A stretch of 64,000 nt of DNA from contig LLCB01000181.1 of assembly GCA_001414345.1 (NCBI GenBank), forward strand, positions 53,814 through 117,813, given 5' to 3'. The translations under genes and the position numbers were made by a program. The notes under the pieces were generated by a model, which saw only the letters and a program-made list of their open reading frames with translations, did no database searches and had not been told where the DNA came from. Shown here piece after piece: positions 1 to 12,158 of the stretch (position 1 is its first letter; every line of letters starts with the position of its first letter). The stretch is from Hymenoscyphus infarciens. Lineage: Eukaryota; Ascomycota; Leotiomycetes; Helotiales; Helotiaceae.

Positions 1-3000
1 GAAGCGGCTATTAATTATATTAAGTATATAAGAGAGAATATTCTTACTATTATTATTTACTACTAATATTCGTTCTAAGAGGTTCTCTTCTAGATTAATT
101 CTTTTACTTATTAGTAGTACTTTCTAATAAGAGAGAAAGTTAGCTTATTAAGTATTATTAGTATATACTATCTCTTTCTCTAGAATATATTAAATCGTTA
201 GCTCTACTTATCTACTTCTTAATTAGTAATTACTAGTATATCTATAATATTACTTTAATTACTCTAGCTAAGCTCTAAAACTTCTACTAAAGTAGTAGTA
301 CTAAAATTATAAAGATATTCTATACTAAAATTAGTCTATAAATAGCTCTAAAAGTTAGAGTATTCTATACTAAAGTTATTCTAACCGAAGTTACTCTAGA
401 GAAAGCCTTATAAATATCTCTAAGAATATTCTAAGAGAAAATACTAAGAGTATTCTCTATTAAATTATCTCTTTATATAACTTTAGTATCTACTATTATA
501 TCTACTTATATATTTATTAACTTAGAGGTATTAGTTATCTTAAAAAGAAAAGAAGCTATTTAGAGGTCTATTATTAATTAGCTTATTTACTTAGATAGGA
601 TCTTAGAGAGAGGATTTATTAATTTTATTATCGTTATTATTATTACTATTACCTTTACTTTATAAGTAGAAGTCTATTCTATTATTATCTTAAGCTTAAC
701 TCTAGTTCTACTATACTTATAGCTATCTTCTTTAATAAAGTAGATAGTAAGTAGCACCGCTGTTTATAGTATCGCTATAGTTAATAATAGCGTCTTAAGT
801 AATATATTATACTTATATAGCTACTTAAGCGTTATAGTATACTTTATTAACTTCTTTATTACACTTGTTATTATTAATATTATTATCCTCTACTAGTTAA
901 GCTTAGAGTACTTTAGTAGCTCTATTACTAGCCTTAGTAATAACGCTCTTATATACGACTTATTTACTACGCTTTAAAGATATTCTTTTAGTAGAATATC
1001 TTAATAGATAGATAGAGAGTATTATTAAGTTAAAAAGAGCTTAATATAACGTTAAAAGTAATAGAAAGTAGTATTAATAAAGTAGAGATTACTTAGTATA
1101 AGAGAAGATATATATATCTCTTTCTCTACTTATTAAGCTAATTTCTTAATTCACTATAAACCTCTTCTATAATTAGAGAATAATAACAGAACTTACTAGA
1201 AACTATCTATAGCTTAGATATAATTAAACTTTTAGATTTAGATTTTATAACTAGTTTCTAAGCTTTATAAATAAGTAGAAAATATTATACTATTAAAACG
1301 TTTATTAACTTTAAAGGTTACTTTTTAAGTAAAGCTATATTTAGAGAGATACTAGAGTTAGAATACTTCTTCTATATATAAGAGAAGATTATACTATAGC
1401 GCTAAGGCTTAGCTACTATACTTTAGAGATAATAGAATTATAACTTTATTAATAGATAATCTATAGAAAATAATAAAATATATCTAGAAAGTATATAAGA
1501 TTAGGTTTTTCTTTATTTTCTCTTCTTTTTTTTAATAAAGAAGTTACTTTTTAAACTTAATTTTAATACTTACTCTTACTTTTATCTCGTATACTACTTA
1601 TTTATAAATTCTATATTATAAACTATATATTTCTTCTTTTATATAAATACTACTTATACTTAAAATAGCTTCGACTTTACTCTTAAAGATTAATAACTAG
1701 TTTTCTTTAAAAAAGACTTCTAAGAAAGAACCTTTATTTTATAAAAGAGAATAGAGAGACTTTTTTATCTCTATATAGTAGTTTATCTTATTCTAGGTAA
1801 TAAGTGCGCTTATATCTTATTTAATATAATTATTATAAAGTTAATTCTCTATAGAAAAAAGTAGACAAGTTAGTAGATTATCTAGTCTATAAGTAACTAT
1901 ATAACTTATTTTTAAGAATATAAGCTAATCTCTAGTAAGTCTATTCTAGCTAATACTAAGAATAGTTAGTTCTTTCTCTCTTTCTCTTTATATATTAACT
2001 ACTAATTTAAATACTAGATATTAAGAGCTTAAGTAAGTCTAGCTAAAGTATTAAGTTTATAAGAAGCTTTTTAGAGTATTAAAGATATTATAAAGAGCTT
2101 TTAAATACTAGATATACTATTAGTATACTTAATATATATAGTATACTATTATAATTCTAGTTATAATAGCGATACTAGCTAGTAGATTTTATACTAGAAG
2201 TACTAGATAAATTATATATATATTAAGTATATTTAATATACTAGAAATATATTAAGAGTACTAGAAGTACTTAAAGTAAATATAGTATTTAAGTTATTAT
2301 ATTTATACGTTTCTATCTATTTATCTACTTTTATATCTCTTATATATCTACTTATATACTCTATCTATATAAGAGGTATCTTATAAAGTAAACTTTTACT
2401 TAATTACTTAAATTATTACTTACTCTTTTAATCTAATATAGTTTTATAAACCTAGATAGTATATAAAGAGATAGAAGGCTAGTTATATAATTCTAGGAGT
2501 TAGATAGTAACTAAGTCTAAGCCTACTAAGACTAAATCATAGCCGCTTTAGCGTAGTATACTTTAGTATAGCTAGTTAAGACTATTCTACTAGTATTTAA
2601 AAAGAAACTATAATAGAGCTCTAAAGAAGCTTATTACTCTTAAGTATAACTCGAGTAGTTATAAGTAGATAAGTGTTTTATAATTATACTATTTTCCTCT
2701 CTTATTTCTATCTCTTTTACAACTTCTAGTTAGAAAACTAGACTTAATTCTCTTTAGCTTTTATCTATTTCAAATCTAGTTTCAAATAAAAGTATTATAG
2801 TTAAAGTCTCTAAAAGAAATATTATTAATTAATTTTATCTATTTTTCTATATCTTTAGTTTTTAAGCTTTTTATAAGAAATATCTAATATAAGAAATAAA
2901 TAGATTAGAGTAGATTGCTAATAACTACTCTAATCTAATTAAGAGAACCTAGTTACTAATTAAAATAAAATGAAATCTAATCTTACTAAGTAGATTAATA

Positions 3001-6000
3001 ATTAATTAGCTAATAAATAGCTAAAATATACTAAAAGCGTAGCTAAAATAAGTTCTAAAAAGGTTCTAAGTTATCTTAGTTTCTTAGACACTTTTCTAGC
3101 TAATTCTATCTATCTAAGAAAGCAGACTAATATAAAATAGATAAGAGTTAGCTAGAAAGTTTAAGAGCTTAGAGTAATAGCTTTAGTAAATTTAGTAAAT
3201 TATAAGACTCTCTTTTATAATAGCTATATTATTCTTAATTTAAGCGCTATTAAAAAAAGGATTTATATCTAAATAGAACTAGCTTTATACTATAGCTCTT
3301 TTAAAAGAGAGTCTAGATTTAGAGTATTATTCTATAGTAAAATAGAATAAGATAAAAACTAAGCTTTTTTCTTATAAAGTAATAGTTTATAAGAATAATA
3401 TTAATATTAATAGTTAAATAGCTATTAGTAGAATAAGTTTATAAATAAATCGTTCTTACTTAACTCGAATTTTTATTAAGCTAGAATTTAAGAGAGAAGC
3501 TTTATTATTAATATATACTAAAAAGACTAAAAAAGTAAAAAAGCTAAACTTAGTTCTAAAAACTTTAAGAATTTTAAATAATATAAAATAGATCTCTATA
3601 TTAGCTAATAGATATAGTTAGAAGAACTTTTAGTAGATAAAATTAATAATTATCTATTATCTCTTAAGCGAAATTTTAATATAAAAGAGTAGTTATTAAG
3701 ATAAAACTAATCTAAATTAATATATTAAAACTAAGTTCACGTTTAATTCTAAAGCTATTAATATTAGATCTTAGACTTTTATAAAAGAATTCTTATTTTA
3801 ACTAAGTATTTCTTTTTTAACTTAGTTAGTCTATATTATTATTAAGTAGACGTAACGATTCTTTTTTTATAAGAATTAAAAACTAAGATAAGTTCTAAAA
3901 TAAAAACACTCTCTAATATAAAAGAGTATATTTCTTAGTTTATTTATTAAAACTAAATATATATCTATGAAATAAACTAAAACATAAGCGAGTTATAGAA
4001 GCTTTAGTTTTCTCGCTAATAAACTCTCTTTCTAAGTAAAATACACTTATAATATTAAGAATTTAATTAGTTAACTAAAGTTTATTAATCTAAACTAATT
4101 AAAAGATCTATAAATTAAAATTCACTCTTATTAAAGTATTTCTTTTAAATAAAGTATAAAAATTCAGAATACTAATTAATTTATACTTATCTTATAACTA
4201 TTATATAAAAGTAATAAATAACTAGTTACTAATTAAAATACTCGTCTACTTCTATTCTAGATACTATTAAAGTTTCGCTTATTTTATTATATAATACTAT
4301 TCTCTAGTATTCTATTCTCGAATAACCTAGAGAATAATAATAAGTTCTTTAAGTTTCTATTTATAGAGAATCTATATCTAATATATCTTAAAATCTAATC
4401 TAAAATAACTTAAGAATAGTAAATATTTTTAGAGATAATTTCTAAAGCGCTAAGAACTATACTTAAGATTACTATAAGTACTTAACTTCCTAGTAGATAT
4501 AAAATAATACTAGCTCTTATTTTTTTAAGAAGAAGTAGAATAAAATCTTTAATAGTCTTCTTTTATTTTTTTAGCTATAACTAGTTTATCTATCTCTTAT
4601 ACTCTAGATATATATCTCTTCTACGTATTTAAAGTTAATTAAACTCTACTTATATATTAAGAAAGTATAGTAAGTATATATATATATAGTAAAATAACTT
4701 TTAAGTAATATATCTTAGAAATTCCTAGAGAAAACCTATTATTATATATATAAAGCTAAATAAGTATATCTCTAGAGTAGAAGAGAAAATAAAGTTTCTT
4801 TTAGCTATTAGTAGAGAAACTACTAATAGCGAATTTTTTTAATTTTCTTTTATATTTCTTTTATAAAAGTATTTATTAATAACTATCTAATAATTAGTAA
4901 ATATTATAATTAAATAGATATATATATTTCTATATATACTTTAAATCTCTCTTCTCTAAATTAGATTAGTAATATAGTATTTTCTTAATAAACTAAATAC
5001 TTAGTTTCTCTATTATTAATTTAGAGTCTATTTAGCTAGCTTATTTTAATCTAAGCTATATATATATATATATATATATTACTTAAACTCTTCTAATTTC
5101 AAGTAAATTTTTCGTTTTTTAAAAGATTAATTTATAAGTAGACTTACTAATACTTTTTATATTAATAAAGTCTTAATAAATAGCTCTTAAAAAATATAAA
5201 TCGAGAATTTTTTTTACTCTAATATTATAAAAGAGACGAGTACTAAATATACTAGCTTTTCTAAGCTTACTAATAGCTTTATATAGTAAATAGAAATTAT
5301 ATTATATACTTTCTATTTTTTATTTTTATATAAAAGCTAGTTTTCTTTTCTATCTCTTTAGTTACTCTTATACTCTATATATATACGTATTTAGTAGTCT
5401 AGTTAGAAATTACTCTTAATTAGAGTCGTTTTATACTATAATACTACTAAACTAGTTTTAGAGTACTAAGATCTCAAAATCTAAATTAAAGTCTATATAT
5501 AATATAAGTACGTCTCTTTCTATCTCTTTATTTAATCTCTCTTACTCTCTTATATTCTTAATAACTTTTATCTTATAGTATTCTTTCTAATATAGCTAAT
5601 TACTACTATAATTAAATATAATTATACTACTTATACTCGCTCTTAGTTTAATATATATAAGATACTTAAGAGGCTTCCTTTTTAAAAGCTCTATTAGTAG
5701 ACTTTATACTATTCTAAAGAAGATATATTAAGTAAAAGAAAGAATAAAAGAGTTTAAAAGTAGTAGTAGAAGTAGTAGAAGTAGATAGAGAAACCTTAGC
5801 TTATATACTTATATAATATAAGTTATATTATAAACTAATATATATTAAACTAATTCTTTTTTTAAATTTCTATATTATTATATACTCTAGTAATATTTAA
5901 AAAAATAAGATAATAAATTAATTATTTAGTTATAGTAGAGCTTAAAATATAAGATTCGAACTATATTATACTAAGTTATATAGAGCTTAAGAATAACTAA

Positions 6001-6660
6001 ATAGATAAAAACTATAATAATAGATCTAGATTAATTACTTTAAGAAAGCTAAGTATCTATTTATATTATAATATAATATTTATAAAAAGTCTATTACTTT
6101 ACTTAAAATAGAGTCTAATAGAAGCTATAGATTATATTAGTCATTAGTATAGTATTACTATTTAGCGATTATATAACTTTATATATTAATATATTATATA
6201 TATTATATATATCTGATATATCTAAGATATTACTATACTTAATCTAAAAATCGTTAGAAACTCTTTTAATCTTCTCTTAATAATCTTAATATCTAAGTTT
6301 ATTTATAACCGAGTATTTAGCTTAATTATTATAAATATCTCTCTACTTTTGCTTAAAATCTACTTATTTATTATAAGTAGTAGATATATATATACTACTA
6401 AAATCTTTATCTCTACGAATTTTATATTAAGCTAGTCTTATAATTTTTATATATATAAGTAGAAGTTTTATACTATAACAACTAAATACTAATTTATTAC
6501 CTCGCTTTAAATATATATATATCTCTAGATTTAAGCTTAAGATTTACTATTAAGCTAAATAGTATAATTAATTACAAAAGTTAGAATATATTTAGATATT
6601 ATTAGAGAATTATAAAGCCTATAACACTCTTAATATTCGCTATATACGAGTAAGAATTTA
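1..6660. repeat. RIP-mutated AT-rich repeat block
   Basis: The block is extremely AT-rich, with almost no CpA or TpG and very frequent TpA; the first 180 bases contain neither CpA nor TpG. No open frame of 60 codons survives in any frame. This is the mark of repeat-induced point mutation on old transposons. A stretch near 1240-1450 resembles another near 20740-20930, so at least one element is shared with the second AT-rich block; its translation is interrupted by many stops and I cannot name the family. The block stops about 150 bases from the stop codon of the aldo/keto reductase gene. Confidence 0.85.
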
Positions 6661-6810
6661 TGTATATTAAATAGGCTCTTATAGGTAAGAAGAGAGAGGA
6701 AGAAAGGAAAGCGGAGAATCAAATGCCTCTCTCTCTCAAACACACGAAGTATCTTAATCCCGGTTCCAAAGAATAAATCCTCACAGAAGTACTCTGACAA
6801 CTATACCTAG

Positions 6811-8058
6811 CTAATCAGCATCAGTAGGATCCCAATCGGTAACCAACCCCTCATCAAGCCCATCCAAAACCCTCATATCTTCTTCTTCAATCACCAACTC
6901 ATCAACCTCTTTATTCGTCTCAATCCTCTCTTTCTTGACACTCTTCGGAAGCGGGATATATCCATGCTGTAAACTCCATTTTACCAGAAGTTGCGCCCAC
7001 GTGCAATTATATTTCTGTGCAAGTTCAACGACTTTTGGATGTTTGGAGCGGAGAGCTCGAGCAAGTGGTGCGTATGCCTCGACGACGATATCATGTTGTT
7101 TGCAAAACTCCGTGATAGCTGTTTGGGTATTAAAGGGATGAACCTCGATTTGGTTGACCGCTGGGAGGAGTGCGGGTTTCGAGTCGATGAGTTCTTGAAG
7201 CTATGGAAAGGGGATTAGCATCCCACCGTTCTTTCAAACAAACAATTCAATTCCATAGCCCAAGACAGGAGAACTCACATGTCGAACTCCAAAATTACTA
7301 CAGAGGCCCGAGTCAGCATTACTCCTTTCCAAAAGAAAGTGTCCAAACAGGAAACAGAGATACCAAAAGGCGGATCACAACTATCTAAAAACATCCCCCC
7401 CCCAACAACCCCTTTAACCACAGAAGAAAAAAAAACTAAACAAAAAAACTATTAAAAAAACTCACCTAACCCCCCCAACCCTCACACTCCCACTCTCAAC
7501 CTCATCCCCCACCGCCCTCCAACACTCCCCCCTCTTTCGTTTGCCTCCATACGGACTATGCAACAAATACAAATCCAAATACCCCAACCCACTCTCCTCA
7601 ATACTAGCCTTAATCTTCCGCCTCGTCTCCTCATAACTCACATTGGTTTTCAACTTGGTCGTAAACCAGATATCCCGCCTCTCAACCTCGGGATGTTCAT
7701 CCAGGAACGCGAGGATAGCTGACCCAACCGCCTTCTCATTGGCGTACCATTCCGCGCTGTCGAAGGCGCGGTAGCCGGCTGCGAGGGCGTGGGAGACGGC
7801 GGTGGAAGTTGTGCGGCCGCTTGTCACTGGATATTTCGGAGTCAATTTACAAGATTCCCGGACGGTCGGCGATCTCGGGACTGTCAAGTACTGTCCTGCT
7901 TGCCCCTCTCCAAACTAGATATCCAAAACAAAACAAAAAATGACACGGAGAATTTACTTACTGTAAACACCCAAGTGGATTCTCGGAATCTCAATGCCCT
8001 TGGCGTTTGGAAGAGGAAGGGTGCTTGTCAAAGCGGGTTTTTGTGTTTTGGGAGTCAT
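6811..8058 (-). CDS. Aldo/keto reductase, four exons
   Basis: NAD(P)H-dependent carbonyl reductase of the aldo/keto reductase superfamily, probably cytosolic; the substrate cannot be told from sequence. Exons on the minus strand are 8058-7962, 7826-7466, 7297-7279 and 7200-6811, giving 288 residues, the normal size for a TIM-barrel AKR. The catalytic tetrad is visible: Asp and Tyr in FDSAEWYANE, Lys in FTTKLK and His in LLHSPYG. The GVSNFG motif that follows is assembled across intron 2 and a 19-nt microexon (7279-7297). The C-terminal part carries LPAVNQIEVHPF and the cofactor-binding IPLPKSVKKERI. All joins are GT-AG and in frame. The start gives a short leader before the first barrel strand. 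The RIP block begins 150 bases past the stop, yet the coding sequence looks undamaged. Confidence 0.88.
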
Positions 8059-8473
8059 TCTGCGAGTATGAATTTTCACGCCGTATCTGGAGAGTGAGGC
8101 GAGTTTTTGCATGGGTTGTTGTTTTGAGGTCGTGGTGTTGTGGTGACCACGTTCCGTTAGGTTGGTTGGTGTTGAGGGGTTGGTTGTACGAGGGGAATCC
8201 TTGGTGGGGTGATGACGTTGTTGTTGTTGCGGCGAGTCGCGGGAGAGCTTCGGTTGTCTTGTCCCTCCTCCTTCTCCCTTGTCTCCTTGGACGTTCCTTT
8301 TTTTTTTTTTTTTTTTTTTTGTTTAGGGAAGAGGGGTTTAGTAGTATAGTTAGTTCATGCTACTTTATCTCTGTAGTAACGTTGAGAAAAAAGGGAGTGA
8401 GGAACGTTGTGTTTTATGAAGAGGTAGGTATCTTATGTTAAGGAAGGGACTTGTTCGCGGGTGAGAATTAATT

Positions 8474-8552
8474 TATTTCCATTTATTTCTTTATTTTCAT
8501 TTATTTCTTTATTTTCATTTATTTATTTATTTTTATTCATTTCTTTATTTTT
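8474..8552. repeat. Degenerate T-rich tandem repeat
   Basis: Three to four imperfect copies of a roughly 18-20 bp unit of the form CATTTATTTCTTTATTTT lie just downstream of a 23-base T tract (8298-8320). This is simple-sequence DNA in the region 5' of the aldo/keto reductase gene, and no function is inferred. Confidence 0.6.
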
Positions 8553-11493
8553 GACAATTTGTATTAATACATCTCAGACCGTTGGCACTAAAATAAAAGG
8601 AAATAGAAGTTCAGGTTCAGAGCGTTTGAATTATTTCAGTCAACAAACCGGACATTTTCTTTTTAACTAGAAAGTTTCTCCAAGGGAGAAAATATAGAGG
8701 GATGCTATGCTTACTCACTCTGTATTCTCTCACATGTTGATTGTAAATTTCTCAAATGTTATTGTAAATTGTCTTTGTATTCAGGCTAAACACATTTTCC
8801 CCAAAAAACAGCGATAAATACCACATCAAGAGTTGGACTTTCGAAGACAGAAGAGTAATTTAATTGCCACGGGGGGAGCACCAGGGGTATGAACCGTATG
8901 ATACCATGGTTCGTGATGGTAGTATTAGTCACCAGGAACACCAGAATCATTATCGCGGATAATAGCCCGTCGCCTCCTGATGGATCTTCCAACTTTCCCA
9001 ACTTGGCTGTCTTTTGTGTATCAGATGATGAAGGGACTTTTTAAGTTTGAGAATCCCTAGCCTACCGTACTAGATATGGAAAGATAAGTTTCAGATCTCT
9101 GCAACCCCACGAGGAGGAGGAGGACCCGGAAACGTGCATGTAGAAAATGCTCAATTGGTTGGAATGTAGAGGGACTTGACTTGGGAAGTGGGTTTGAATA
9201 ATTCGCAATTGGTTACATGCTTCTTAGAGGGACTTGCGAAGTGGGTTTGGGAAGATCTATCGACGTCATTGTGTTGTGGTGATTTTTGTACAAGTGGGAA
9301 ATGTCAAGATGAGGCTGTCGACGATAGAAGGGAGGAATGGGTCGCGGTAGATGGTGATGGTGGGGTAATTATTGGGACCGAAGACCGGGAACTAGGTAAT
9401 TGAAAACCTAAACGATGCTCACCGACAAAACCCGAGCACCAGTATTCAAGTATTGACTGATGGATGTTGATCTCGTGTTTTTGAGCGATAAAGAAAAAGT
9501 GTCCTAGAGGTCTTCATGAGCTTCCTTCTACAGAGGCATCTTGTCAATATAAATTTTCAAATTTATATCAAAAAGACCCCTCTACCCCTCTACCCCTCTA
9601 GGACCCTCCGTGCATAGAGAAGCAAGTATGCCGATATACATAAGCGAGAAAGACTAATAATAAAAAAGACCCTGGCTATAAGTAGGAAGGAACACGGAAG
9701 GAATCAACATTTCTACACTACACCGCCCGGGCTTGGCGGCAATACCGAGTATGTTCTGCAGATGATTGGCCCAAGGTGGTGTGATAACACATCTAATCCT
9801 CATGATGGATGCGCCCGTTCGCCTCCGTCAGCCAGCCCGATGGACCTCGTGCCACCCATTTCATTTCAGCGGCATTACCTCCGTAGGGGATGTCTCGTAG
9901 TTGGTGGGTGGTGGTGGTGGTGTACGGACTCAGTGGTGGTGAGAGAAACAGAAACATTTTTGATCTCCATTTGGTCGTGCATGCTTGTAGACCTTGGGGG
10001 CGTGCGTTCAGATGAACAGGGTGGAACAGGGTCGAAATAGGCGCTCGAGCCAGTGAGGGTAGGAGAAGCAAGCCATAGCACCATAGGACCCTGGATTTGG
10101 GGGTGATTGGGTGAGACGAGGGGACCCGGGGATGCTCATCTTAACCTTGCGAGCGAGCGAGCGAGCGCCTGAGATGTACGAGTATTTTTGTCACGAGAAC
10201 AACAAGACCGCGGGGATGTCAACATTATAAAGTACCGACTCCGGAGGAGGATGGATGATCTGGTCTTGTTGGAATGTTTGATAGGGCATTGTTTTGGTGG
10301 TGATGCTTTGCCGTGATGTGATAGTCGGGTAGAGATGTCTGATGACCTTTGGATGAGAAAGGAGAAGAATGTTTAAGGATGTTTGCAAGACCTGGTCCCG
10401 AGGGGTTCAGGCCCCGCGATGGAGGGAAGCGCCAAGGCTGTGTTATCTGATGACTACACTACACGGCTATGGCGGTACGGAAGATCATCTTAGAAAGGCC
10501 GACACTGATAACTCTCTCCTTTCAACAGCCCGGCTCTTTCAAGCTTCATCTTGATCGTCGTACGAGAAGGATCGTTTCCCCCTCACTCGGTTTGATAGCT
10601 GTACTTTGCTTTGCTTCGTTATTCTGCTAGGCCTCTCCCCCTCCGGCCTCCTTCTCCGTCCCGATTCCCTCGCCGACCCAAGGTCTCCCTTTTGCACAGA
10701 CAACCCTCACTCACTACCCTCAAGCGCACCCGCACCGAGAAAAAGTGGCGTATCGAGTTCATGGGCCGAAATTGCATCAACCTCCCAGTCAAGGCCTTCC
10801 GCCAGCCTCAAAGCCTGTAGACTACACTAGCAATACATCTCACATCTCCTCATTCGCAGCTTACTTGCAGCTGCGTGCATGCTCCGTACTGGCTGGCGTC
10901 TACTACTCTTCCCGTCCTCCTCCTTTTTCTCCTGGCCTGCTTTGCCCTCTCCACGGTTCATGCATCGCAGCGCAGCCTACCTTATCTCATGCCCGCTCAT
11001 TCCTCAGTGCCTCACCGTCTAGAAGTACCATTACCATTCCATTACTATTACCCTCCTGCACCCTGCACCCTCACCCTGCACCCTCACGAACATTTTGAAC
11101 CTCGAAATTCGTGTGCCGACTCAGAATTCTCTTTCCATCCTCCTGCACTCGCTGCATCGCATCTCCGTCTCCACTCCTTCCCCCGGCCAAACCCTTCCTA
11201 GATAATCTTGACCGCCCGGCCTTCACCCTGAGATACTTACCTACTTACCTACTTTGTACTTATCATCCAACCCAACCCAACCCGGCAAGAGTGGGGATCC
11301 TTGCAGCCGTGGTGTGCTGCTGCGCTGCTGCACTGGTGTTGCTGCAGACGAACGAGACGAGACGCTGGCTCGACAAAACAACTCGCATATCGCCTGCATA
11401 AACAGACGACGCCAAACTACTTCCACTCCGCTATTGGCCCACTCCCCTACTGCCCATCCCATCGCGACAAGCGGCAGAATTCTCTGGTCTGAT

Positions 11494-11519
11494 CTGGTCT
11501 GGTCTGGTCTGGTCTGGTC
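11494..11519. repeat. CTGGT pentanucleotide microsatellite
   Basis: Five perfect tandem copies of a 5-bp unit (TCTGG/CTGGT) lie in the CT-rich region upstream of the LRR gene. They fall in the probable promoter or leader, so copy number could vary between strains; no function is seen. Confidence 0.7.
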
Positions 11520-12158
11520 AAATCTCTTCTTTAACTGCTTCATCCGTCCATCTTCCATTGTCTTCCTCCAGTGTACGAGTGCCTGGAGGCTACGGTGCCG
11601 AGCACCATTCACGACCATCGACTTTTGTGTAGAGAGTTGGGAGGAGTGCCGGACGGTTGTACGAGGAGAACATACGAGGCAGAAGCAGATTAGTAGAAAC
11701 GTGAGAGAAAGGTATGTCCTTGGATTTTCCTCTTCCCCTCTTCGCCGGCGTGTTTTCGATACAGATCAGCGCAATCGACAGTATCATATGCATGCAGCCG
11801 CTCGCCGAGTATCCAAACCACACCCCTCGATCAGCATCTGCCCTTCTCTCCAAAAGGCAGAAATCCTCGACAGTCGACCCGGACTTCACTTCCAGCTTCC
11901 TCGCGCCTTTGCAGCAGACATAACGCCATGCTTACCCCACCGTGAATGTTTTTTGTTTTTTTATTGATTAAGTGGCAGTCGCTTATCATGTTGTGTGACT
12001 TACAGACCGCTTCTCATTCTGCACTCCCGTCGAGTTGTACGCCTCGAGGATTCACGCCGACATACAAGGCAACGTTTAGCCACTTGTAAAGTTTGCACGA
12101 TCCACGGACCGGCTCCATACTCTCCTTCAAATACACAGGTTGGCCACATGTATTCTCA

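Larger units (their letters stand above)
8059..12158. other. Intergenic region, no gene recognised
   Basis: Four kilobases between the divergent aldo/keto reductase and LRR genes. It has ordinary base composition, and its short open frames overlap each other on both strands and show no family motif. From about 10600 the plus strand is rich in CT tracts, as in fungal promoters and 5' leaders, and probably serves the LRR gene. Local features are a 23-base T run (8298-8320), A/T-rich degenerate tandem repeats (8474-8552), GCGA repeats near 10150 and a CTGGT tandem (about 11494-11519). Confidence 0.6.

Noticed and set aside
8007..8441. Open frame of 144 codons on the plus strand
   Set aside because: It overlaps the first exon of the aldo/keto reductase antisense and is built from Val/Phe runs across a T homopolymer; no family motif.
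10600..11967. Several overlapping frames (up to 237 codons)
   Set aside because: They overlap one another on both strands in CT-rich leader-type DNA, are rich in Pro/Ser/Thr/Arg from composition, and show no conserved block.
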